A stretch of 5,179 nucleotides of DNA from assembly GCA_026394855.1 (NCBI GenBank), contig JAPLZT010000138.1, positions 1 to 5,179 of the forward strand, written 5' to 3'. A program made the translations under genes and the position numbers. Positions within the stretch are counted from its first letter, which is position 1, and each line of letters opens with the position of its first letter. The notes beneath the pieces were generated by a model. It was given only the letters and a program-made list of their open reading frames with translations. It was not told the origin of the DNA and did no database searches. Source of the DNA: Candidatus Woesebacteria bacterium (lineage in GTDB: Bacteria > Patescibacteriota > Microgenomatia > UBA8517). Positions 1-5,075 of the stretch are shown in pieces.

Positions 1-183
1 GGAGACGCAGACTTTAATACACCCTACTTAATGTTTAAGGAGAAATATAAGAATGACCCGAGGTTTGAGCTTATTAAAAAGGATTCTTTTGAGATGCTTC
101 GTCTTTCTGATCCTGAATTTGATGTAATGTCCTGCTTCTCAAGTGTTTCCATGAGCAAAGACTTAGAAATAAATCTAAAATAA
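1..183 (+). CDS. C-terminal part of an unidentified protein
   Basis: An open frame runs from the first base to a TAA at 181-183 and gives the last 60 residues of a protein whose start lies upstream of the window. The fragment is hydrophilic and mixed in charge, begins GDADFNTPYLMF and ends SKDLEINLK. A stretch reading DPRFELIKKDSFEMLRL followed by FDVMSC loosely recalls the late strands of a class I SAM-dependent methyltransferase fold, but no glycine-rich cofactor motif is visible in this piece, so that is only a guess. Codon use is AT-rich and like the genes that follow. The next start is 53 bases downstream on the same strand, so co-transcription is possible. Confidence 0.55.
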   Translation, partial: GDADFNTPYLMFKEKYKNDPRFELIKKDSFEMLRLSDPEFDVMSCFSSVSMSKDLEINLK

Positions 184-236
184 CTTCTGGCTGGAATTTG
201 GAGGGAATTGATTTCTTGGTGTAAAATGGGTTTCAG

Positions 237-473
237 ATGGAGACATTACGACCTGAACCAATTGCGAAAGAGGTTATTTTAGTTAAAAGACTGGTTCCAA
301 CAGAATTCAGAGAAGTGGAATCGTTAGTGCCAATCGGTTTCGATGTTCATGCTGGGAAACTTATTCCAATAGAATTTAAACTTGTGAAGAAATATATACC
401 TGTGAAATTTGTAACAATTGAAGAGCCTATTCTTATTCCTAAAAGACAAAATTCAATTCCAAAACGCTTTTAA
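237..473 (+). CDS. Small repeat-containing hypothetical protein (78 aa)
   Basis: This encodes a 78-residue basic protein of unknown function. It contains four degenerate copies of a short motif of the form (V/I)-P-x-x-F: VPTEF at 20-24, VPIGF at 31-35, IPIEF at 43-47 and IPVKF at 54-58. They are spaced 11-12 residues apart, and two further IPKR copies (67-70 and near the C-terminus) follow. The regular hydrophobic/proline period suggests short repeated beta strands. There is no signal peptide or membrane segment. The ATG at 237 has no Shine-Dalgarno at normal distance: the GGAGG at 200-204 is over 30 bases away. A TAAAAT at 222-227 could be a -10 box that makes the message nearly leaderless. 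The repeat pattern supports a real coding frame, but a chance ORF cannot be excluded. Confidence 0.5.
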   Translation: METLRPEPIAKEVILVKRLVPTEFREVESLVPIGFDVHAGKLIPIEFKLVKKYIPVKFVTIEEPILIPKRQNSIPKRF

Positions 474-500
474 GTTGGAATTTGGGGGAGAAAGAAATTT

Positions 501-508
501 GCTATACT
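501..508 (+). promoter_or_regulatory. Possible extended -10 promoter, near-leaderless start
   Basis: TTG-C-TATACT here reads as a TGN-extended -10 box with one mismatch to TATAAT. The ATG at 515 begins seven bases after it, so a transcript from this promoter would start at or very near the start codon. No convincing -35 is present at 17-base spacing; TTGGGG at 482-487 lies at 15 bases. This is inference from motif and spacing only. Confidence 0.3.
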
Positions 509-514
509 TCGGTT

Positions 515-937
515 ATGAAATTGCTTTCAAATGTAAAAATTAAGCCTCGATTTTGGGAATTTTTACCATGGTTCTCAAGCTACACTGCCCAGGCAATTTA
601 TCCAAATATCTATTTTCCCAAAGAAACATATGAGAAATTATGTTCTAAAAACCCCGATTTAAAGTATGTTGCGGTTTTACTTCATGAGCAAACCCATATA
701 GAAAGGCAAAGGAAACTAGGTTGGGTTAAATGGGGGGCTAAGTATGCCCTTTTTCCAAAGTTTAGATTTAATGAAGAGCTTGAAGCTATTAAAGTCCAAA
801 TGAGTTATCTTAAAAAGCATAATAGGAAGTTTGATGTAGAAAAAGGAGCAAGATATCTTTCTGGTTGGCTCTACTTCCGGCCAGTTTCATACAAAACAGT
901 AAGGAGGATACTTGAGAAGGTTTGGAAAGGGATTTGA
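515..937 (+). CDS. Small HExxH zinc-metallopeptidase-like protein
   Basis: The frame opens at a TTG at 482 (151 codons), but the ATG at 515 gives a more natural 140-aa protein and is the chosen start. In the 140-aa numbering a zincin motif HEQTH lies at 57-61, preceded by the hydrophobic helix YVAVLL. A second acidic motif, NEELEA, lies at 86-91. HExxH followed about 25-30 residues later by a Glu-rich helix is the gluzincin arrangement, with two His and one Glu as zinc ligands and the Glu of HExxH as general base. The protein is far shorter than typical M48 or M1 peptidases and has no membrane helix or clear signal peptide, so it is a minimal, probably soluble enzyme. Substrate is unknown. 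It starts about 40 bases after the 78-aa gene. A GGGGGAG at 484-490 is too far from the ATG to act as a normal ribosome binding site, while an extended -10 (TGCTATACT) sits just upstream. Confidence 0.65.
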   Translation: MKLLSNVKIKPRFWEFLPWFSSYTAQAIYPNIYFPKETYEKLCSKNPDLKYVAVLLHEQTHIERQRKLGWVKWGAKYALFPKFRFNEELEAIKVQMSYLKKHNRKFDVEKGARYLSGWLYFRPVSYKTVRRILEKVWKGI

Positions 938-976
938 CTTATTTTTATTCTTCTGTTATCTTCCGTCTATATTCCT

Positions 977-1010
977 GAGGTTGACACAGACTTTTGCACA
1001 GAGTAACCTC
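977..1010 (+). promoter_or_regulatory. Promoter with perfect -35 inside an inverted repeat
   Basis: A consensus -35 TTGACA lies at 981-986 and, after exactly 17 bases, a TAACCT -10 (TAnnnT core) at 1004-1009. It probably drives the two genes starting at 1063 and 1737. The six-base arms GAGGTT (977-982) and AACCTC (1005-1010) form a perfect inverted repeat that overlaps both promoter boxes, which could be an operator or a weak hairpin. The arms are short, so the operator reading is speculative. Confidence 0.4.
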
Positions 1011-1062
1011 TAATTGAGTGATGAAAAGTTTGTGGAACTTAGGGGTTTTAGATTGAGGATAG

Positions 1063-1713
1063 ATGGATATAAATTTGCCCAAATTAAAATTAGTTAAATT
1101 CGATGAAGAAAAACATCTTCCAAAGACAGTTGAGGAAAAATTAAACGATGATTTTTTTATCTTATTAACTGCGTACATAGGTGAAACCAATGGCCTAGCC
1201 GTGAATAGGCTCAATCTCCAGAAGACCATATTTTTAACTAAATTAGTCTTGTATGAAAAAGGTATAAAATTTTTCAACACAAGCTTCTATAAGTACCTTT
1301 ACGGGCCTTATCAAAAGAGAGTCTTTTTTTCTACCCAGAGACTTGCAGGCTATTCCTTAATTGAAAAAGAGGATAAGACTGGAAATGATATAGTTTTGAC
1401 CAACGAGGGAATTAATTTTCTTATTTTTACTCTTGGAAAATTATCAGAAGATCCAAACTTTAAAGAATATCGGGATATCACAAAATCTTTTTTGCAAGAG
1501 TTCTCGGGTAAAAATGCGAGAAAGTCAATAGACATAACCCATTCAATGAAGGTTCAAATCGATGGAGAAACTAAGACCGTCAATGACCTAGCTGATACTG
1601 AAGATTTATATCTTGAGCCGGTTGAGAGGGTGAATTATAAATCTGAGATAGTAGCTCCCGAAGACGCAATTATAAACCTTGTTAATTACAGAGAATATGC
1701 CCTTCACCCATAA
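1063..1713 (+). CDS. Winged-helix-like protein, possibly SocA/Panacea-type
   Basis: This encodes a 216-residue soluble protein. After a charged N-terminus, residues 28-120 read as a compact helical domain. It contains a helix RLNLQKTIFLTKLVLYEKG (49-67), the motif YLYGPYQKRVF (78-88), a short helix ending GYSLIE, and a strand/turn IVLTNEGINFL (110-120). The order LQK-helix, then Y-GPY, then a terminal T-xxG strand resembles the SocA/Panacea (formerly DUF4065) phage-associated domain and related winged helices. In that family the proteins act as antitoxins or adaptors next to a variable toxin. The match is by eye and partial. The C-terminal 90 residues are polar and unrecognised. ATG at 1063 is preceded by GAGG (1055-1058) at a short spacing. 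A second gene starts 23 bases after the stop, so the two are very likely one transcript. Confidence 0.55.
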   Translation: MDINLPKLKLVKFDEEKHLPKTVEEKLNDDFFILLTAYIGETNGLAVNRLNLQKTIFLTKLVLYEKGIKFFNTSFYKYLYGPYQKRVFFSTQRLAGYSLIEKEDKTGNDIVLTNEGINFLIFTLGKLSEDPNFKEYRDITKSFLQEFSGKNARKSIDITHSMKVQIDGETKTVNDLADTEDLYLEPVERVNYKSEIVAPEDAIINLVNYREYALHP

Positions 1714-1736
1714 TTGGCTTCCTTTTAATTTTCAAC

Positions 1737-2171
1737 ATGGATCAGGTGGAATTTGACAAAATCAAGAACAAAATCGGAATATGCAAAGACTTTTTTCTTT
1801 CCTTCAAGAGGTTGCCAACACCGCTTCAGGCAATTGCTATTAGAAGAGTAATTGAACTGACCGATGAAATAGCCAGTAAACCAGAGTCGGCATTAAAGTA
1901 TGTGGGCGACTTGGCCTCTAAAAGGAAATATTTTCCAAACTCTGCTGAAATATTAGAAACTGGAGAGATGTTTCCATTCAGGTCAATTAGGTTGCCAAAA
2001 GACGAGGAAAATAATGATATTGTTGCGATCAATTTTGTTTCTTGTTTCTTAGTAAATAAACTTGGTTTAACTCAAGCCGTCGAACATTTCTGCAAGCCAC
2101 CTGGGGGTTTTACTGACGACAAGATATGTCTAATCTCGTGCTCGTATTTTTCATTTGACTCTCTTGAGTAA
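1737..2171 (+). CDS. Hypothetical protein, partner of the upstream gene (144 aa)
   Basis: This encodes a 144-residue protein that I do not recognise. It starts with a helical, mildly basic segment (residues 1-45, including LPTPLQAIAIRRVIELTDEI). A region with FPFRSIRLPKDEENNDIVAINFVSCFLV (about 80-107) looks like alternating strands, and the end is cysteine-rich (FCKPP, ICLISC). There are no membrane helices and no catalytic motif I can name. It begins 23 bases after the preceding stop, on the same strand and without its own clear Shine-Dalgarno, which suggests translational coupling or a shared message. If the upstream protein is a Panacea-type antitoxin, this would be the candidate toxin or effector; that rests only on position. 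No intrinsic terminator was found directly after it, only T-rich sequence near 2195. Confidence 0.55.
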   Translation: MDQVEFDKIKNKIGICKDFFLSFKRLPTPLQAIAIRRVIELTDEIASKPESALKYVGDLASKRKYFPNSAEILETGEMFPFRSIRLPKDEENNDIVAINFVSCFLVNKLGLTQAVEHFCKPPGGFTDDKICLISCSYFSFDSLE

Positions 2172-2234
2172 AAGGGTTTTGATGTTTAGTTTTTTCCAGG
2201 TAGTTCTTCTGTCTTATGGTGTAGAGAGATGGCA

Positions 2235-2263
2235 TTGACCTTGCCAAAATAGAGATATATAAT
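2235..2263 (+). promoter_or_regulatory. Strong sigma70-type promoter of the rRNA leader
   Basis: TTGACC (2235-2240, one mismatch to consensus) is followed after exactly 17 bases by a perfect TATAAT (2258-2263). This is the best promoter in the window, with a predicted start near 2270. It points toward the 16S gene and is the likely main rRNA promoter. An intrinsic terminator lies only about 45 bases downstream of the expected start, so it may alternatively drive a very short RNA. Confidence 0.65.
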
Positions 2264-2312
2264 ACTTCCACAGATGAGAAAAGGGTAGACAGATGGCTTT
2301 TTAGCCCAAAAG

Positions 2313-2337
2313 CAGCCGCTATCTGGCGGCTTTTTTC
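2313..2337 (+). terminator. Intrinsic terminator in the leader
   Basis: A GC-rich stem AGCCGC (2314-2319) / GCGGCT (2326-2331) with a six-base loop runs directly into a T-tract at 2331-2336. An upstream CAGAT near 2290 is complementary to ATCTG at 2321-2325, in the loop and 3' arm, so a mutually exclusive antiterminator pairing is possible. It could end a short RNA of about 65-70 nt or attenuate rRNA transcription. Confidence 0.6.
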
Positions 2338-2398
2338 ATTCTAGAGGTTAACTTCCCCATAGGGGTAACAACTTCAGGCAGATTAAAAAGCAGGGGAT

Positions 2399-2434
2399 AA
2401 GGATTAAGCAATAAAGGGATGTTGCTTATTCCTT
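2399..2434 (+). repeat. Imperfect inverted repeat in the rRNA leader
   Basis: A 13-base arm at 2399-2411 (AAGGATTAAGCAA) is the reverse complement, with one mismatch, of 2422-2434 (TTGCTTATTCCTT), around a 10-base loop. The sequence after it is T-rich but interrupted by C and A, so it is a poor terminator. It may be a leader hairpin or part of an rRNA processing structure. Confidence 0.45.
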
Positions 2435-2455
2435 GTTTCTTCTTATTTTATGATT

Positions 2456-2467
2456 TGCTCATTAAAA
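2456..2467 (+). promoter_or_regulatory. boxA-like rRNA antitermination site
   Basis: TGCTCATTAAAA differs at one base over the core from the boxA of bacterial rRNA leaders (TGCTCTTTA). It lies about 115 bases before the 16S 5' end, downstream of the promoter, where NusB/NusE-dependent antitermination sites are expected. No boxB or boxC was assigned. Confidence 0.45.
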
Positions 2468-2485
2468 TCTGAAGATGTTAGGATT

Positions 2486-2510
2486 AATACTTTTTTTAGA
2501 AAAAAGTATT
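2486..2510 (+). repeat. AT-rich leader hairpin
   Basis: AATAC followed by a T-run (2486-2497) pairs with an A-run and GTATT (2500-2510) to form about eleven A-T-dominated base pairs with a minimal loop. It is too AT-rich to be a standard terminator and is more likely a leader structural or processing element. Confidence 0.35.
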
Positions 2511-2521
2511 CAAGATATGAC

Positions 2522-2563
2522 TGGAAGCGAACAGACGGATAGCTAGATCGTCTTTAGCTTCCT
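2522..2563 (+). repeat. Hairpin immediately upstream of 16S
   Basis: The arms GGAAGC (2523-2528) and GCTTCC (2557-2562) enclose a second helix AGACG (2533-2537) / CGTCT (2549-2553). This stem-loop ends about eight bases before the inferred mature 16S 5' end and probably helps define leader processing. Confidence 0.4.
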
Positions 2564-3614
2564 TCCGTCACTTTTTGAGGATTTGATCCTGGTCCAGGAT
2601 GAACGCTGGCGGTGTGCCTTAAGCATGCAAGTGGGACGAGTTAGGTGCCATATGGTACCTGATTAGTCGCGAACGGCTGAGTACAAGGTAAGAATCTACC
2701 CAATGGTTCGGAATACCTACTCGAAAGAGTAGCTAATACCGGATGACCTCTTCGGAGAAAAGCACTTAACTGTGCGCCGATGGATGAGCTTACTTCCTAT
2801 CAGCTAGTTGGTGGGGTAATGGCCTACCAAGGCTACGACGGGTAGGGGGCGTGAGAGCGTGACCCCCCAGAACAGGACTGAGACACGGCCTGTACACCTA
2901 CGGGTGGCAGCAACTGGGAATCGTGCGCAATGGACGAAAGTCTGACGCCGCGACGCCGCGTGAGGGATGAAGGCCTTAGGGTTGTAAACCTCTTTTGCCA
3001 AAGAGTAAATACTTTGGAGAATAAGCACCTGCTAACTCTGTGCCAGCAGCCGCGGTAATACAGAGGGTGCAAGCGTTATCCGGATTTATTGGGCGTAAAG
3101 CGTTTCGTAGGCGTTTTCGTAAGTTACACTTCAAATACCAGAGCTCAACTTTGGGCAGGGGTGTAATACTGCGGGAATTGAACAATTTCGGAGCTTTCGG
3201 AACTGTCGGTGTAGGGGTGAAATCCGTTGATATCGACAGGAACACCAAGGGCGAAGGCAGAAAGCTAGGGATTTTTTGACGCTGAGGAACGACAGCTAGG
3301 GGAGCGAAAGGGATTAGAGACCCCTGTAGTCCTAGCCGTAAACTATGCTCGCTAGTCCTTCTGGATTTATCCAGTGGGGCGTAAGCTAACGCGTTAAGCG
3401 AGCCGCCTGGGGAGTACGAACGCAAGTTTAAAACTCAAAGGAATTGACGGGAACCTGCACAACCAGTGGAGCATGTGGTTTAATTCGAGACGAAACGAAA
3501 GACCTTACCCGGGTTTGAAATGCTACTTATTAGTTTTTCAGAAATGAGAGACGATTCTTTAGAAATAGAGAAAGGTAGCACAGGTGTTGCATGGCCGTCG
3601 TCAGCTCGTGTCGT

Positions 3615-3855
3615 AGACAAAACATCACTGCGACCCTCCGAAGCAATTTGGAGTGAGAAATCTGGCTCATATCGGTGGAACCTCTTATAATGAGAGCAAT
3701 ACCGAGGGAAGTCGAGAAACTTTTAGTTTCTTTGACCCTGTAACGACTTGTCCCAATAGATATTTTATCTAACGGGACGAAGGTTTTCAGTAAAACCTAA
3801 TACGCCAGCTCCTACTTAAAGTAGGATGAAGGTATAGTCTAAATTTTATTATTTG
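3615..3855 (+). mobile_element. Group I intron 1 in 16S (no ORF, 241 nt)
   Basis: The insertion interrupts 16S after GTCGT (3610-3614) and ends with G at 3855, giving the U/G borders of group I introns. P1 is formed by exon GTCGT with GCGAC (3630-3634), placing a U-G wobble at the splice site. P10 is AACATC (3621-3626) with exon GATGTT (3858-3863). Other helices are P3 CTGGC/GCCAG (3662-3666/3804-3808), P4 TCGGT/ACCGA (3672-3676/3701-3705), a P5 hairpin, and a long P6 hairpin to about 3738. P7 pairs GACT (3745-3748) with AGTC (3836-3839), the latter inside the S-like element GAAGGTATAGTCT. P8 is TCCTACT/AGTAGGA (3810-3826). Two hairpins between P7 and P3' (3750-3797) recall P7.1/P7.2 of subgroup IA. 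It has no ORF, so mobility would need reverse splicing or a trans-acting nuclease. Confidence 0.85.
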
Positions 3856-4314
3856 GGGATGTTCCCTTCAGTGGGGTAACGAGCGCAACCCCCGTTCTGA
3901 GTTAAATATTCTCAGGAGACTTTCTAATTTTTTATTAGAAGGAAGCGGGGACGACGTCAGGTCAGCATGGCCCTTATATCCGGGGCAACACACATACTAC
4001 AATGGAGCCGACAATGGGTTGCCAAGCGGTAACGCGGAGCTAATCCCATCAAACGGCTTCTCAGTGGGGATTGAGGGCTGCAACTCGCCCTCATGAACGT
4101 GGAATTGGTAGTAATCGCAGATCAGCAATGCTGCGGTGAATACGTTCTCAGGTTTTGTACACACCGCCGATTTTAATCGCGCGTGGCAGTTATATTTTCT
4201 AGTAGGTTAAAATCCTACCTAGTAGCTAAAAAAATAAAGCAGTCCTGGCAGAGTAATCTGCGGGGCAGAGGGCTTGAGGCGAAGGGCAGGGATGGTATTT
4301 GTAAACTTAGGCGA

Positions 4315-4335
4315 CTTCTGTTGGGCGGTCAGAAG
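4315..4335 (+). other. EBS1 hairpin of the group II intron
   Basis: Stem CTTCTG (4315-4320) / CAGAAG (4330-4335) presents a nine-base loop whose last six bases, GGCGGT (4324-4329), are the exact complement of the 5' exon end at 4163-4168. This fixes the 5' splice site and is the strongest single argument for a group II rather than a group I intron. Confidence 0.75.
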
Positions 4336-4517
4336 GAAGTCTCCTAGAAAAAAAGTTTGCCATTCATGTCTGGAATAGAAAATATGATGACCCATGGAGA
4401 TCCTTACAGGAAGAAGGTAATTGCCTGTGAGGAAGTCAGCTTTACCATAGTAGGTACTTGACTATTTCGGATTATATTTGGTAATCTTAAATATAAAGTA
4501 CTGAAGGGAAAAACGTA

Positions 4518-4961
4518 ATGATAACTCCTGATTACATAAACGGACTTACAGAAGGAGAAGGTTGTTTCTTAGTTTGTTTGAGAAAAGATAATCGAATAGA
4601 ACTTCGGTTTTTTATAGCTCAAGCAATAGGGAATAAACCTCTTTTAGAAGAAGTAAGAAAGTTTTTTAAAGTTGGGAGTGTCTATCAAAAATCAAACGTA
4701 AAAGGAAAATTGCCAGCCTATGTATTTGAAGTTTCCAAAAGAGACGACATTTATAAGGTGGTTATTCCTTTCTTTCATAAACACAAACTTCTTGGCATTA
4801 AAGCCTTGTCGTTTGCCGTATTTGAAGAAATAGGCTTGATTGTAAAAGGTAGACAAGATAAGAGAAAACTTACCCCCTCCGAACTTAGTTATATTACTAA
4901 GTTAAGAGCGGGGATGAATAAACATTACGGCTCGCTAAGTGCGGAAAAACCGCTCGCTTAG
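4518..4961 (+). CDS. Single-motif LAGLIDADG homing endonuclease (intron 2)
   Basis: This encodes a 147-aa protein that begins almost directly with the LAGLIDADG helix: INGLTEGEGCF at residues 7-17. It aligns INGLTEGEG to LAGLIDADG, with Glu14 in the catalytic acidic position and the GEGCF ending typical of this branch. A strand-rich region follows, including IELRFFIAQAIGNKPLLEEVRKFF and VYQKSNVKGKLPAYVFEVSKRDD, which is the usual beta-saddle for DNA contact. Only one motif is present, so it should act as a homodimer. It would cut an intron-less 16S gene near the ACCGCC/CGTCA junction and so promote intron homing; some relatives also act as maturases. GAAGGG (4503-4508) is a fair ribosome binding site. 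The start codon is part of the domain IV stem and the last codons and stop run through domain V, so the RNA fold and translation are mutually exclusive. Length is at the short end for the family. Confidence 0.85.
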   Translation: MITPDYINGLTEGEGCFLVCLRKDNRIELRFFIAQAIGNKPLLEEVRKFFKVGSVYQKSNVKGKLPAYVFEVSKRDDIYKVVIPFFHKHKLLGIKALSFAVFEEIGLIVKGRQDKRKLTPSELSYITKLRAGMNKHYGSLSAEKPLA

Positions 4962-4964
4962 TGG
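4932..4964 (+). other. Group II intron domain V
   Basis: This is a 33-base hairpin. The proximal helix TCGCTAAGT pairs with GCTTAGTGG through nine pairs, including a CGC catalytic triad whose middle G faces U, the conserved wobble. A two-base TC bulge on the 3' strand precedes the distal helix GCGG/CCGC with loop AAAAA. It sits two bases after the domain IV stem and 31 bases before the 3' splice site, the expected place. The distal helix is one pair shorter than usual and the loop is not a GNRA tetraloop. Confidence 0.72.
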
Positions 4965-5075
4965 GAACGCGCAATAACCTTAATGAAGCGCAATCCGTCA
5001 AGTTAGTGAAGTTGGGGGCACCCGAAGTTCGATTGTATCGAACGAAGGTGACACCAGCGACAAGAATTAAGTCGT

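Larger units (their letters stand above)
4169..4995 (+). mobile_element. Group II intron in 16S carrying a LAGLIDADG ORF (827 nt)
   Basis: The insertion splits ACCGCC|CGTCA in the decoding-centre strand of 16S. A nine-base loop at 4321-4329, closed by CTTCTG/CAGAAG, contains GGCGGT, fully complementary to the last six exon bases ACCGCC (4163-4168). That is the EBS1-IBS1 pairing of group II introns. Further helices are a domain II-like hairpin (4401-4433), a domain III-like hairpin GTACTT/AAGTAC (4454-4501), and the domain IV base CGTAATG/CATTACG (4514-4520/4923-4929). Domain V lies at 4932-4964: nine pairs with a CGC triad including a G-U wobble, a two-base TC bulge, four distal pairs and an A-rich loop. 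Domain VI is a short GCGC/GCGC stem (4969-4991). There is no reverse transcriptase. Borders could shift by one base (4168-4994), which would give an AT 3' end. Conserved GUGYG is not at the 5' border; GTGGC occurs 14 bases in. Confidence 0.78.

Noticed and set aside
945..1280. Reverse-strand 111-codon frame overlapping the gene at 1063
   Set aside because: It is antisense to a better supported gene with a ribosome binding site and promoter; its composition looks like a shadow.
1826..2032. Reverse-strand 68-codon frame within the gene at 1737
   Set aside because: It lies wholly antisense within the 144-aa gene and has no own start signals.
2422..2451. Second rRNA promoter (TTGCTT with TTTTAT)
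   Set aside because: The boxes match poorly and the start would fall on the boxA-like site.
2340..2570. A tRNA or second small RNA gene in the rRNA leader
   Set aside because: No cloverleaf, TTC-loop or CCA end was found; the hairpins present are simple inverted repeats.
3040..3279. Forward 79-codon frame starting in the 515F region
   Set aside because: It is conserved 16S sequence read as protein.
2804..3425. Reverse-strand open frames across the 16S gene
   Set aside because: They lie inside conserved rRNA sequence and are shadows of it.
4169..4995. Intron 2 as a group I intron, the usual host of LAGLIDADG genes
   Set aside because: The 5' exon ends in C, the intron does not end in G, no P1 guide or S-type P7 element was found, and a perfect EBS1-IBS1 match plus a domain V are present.
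4169..4995. Intron 2 as an archaeal bulge-helix-bulge intron
   Set aside because: The 16S is bacterial and the exon-intron junctions do not form the two 3-nt bulges around a 4-bp helix; the group II elements explain the structure better.
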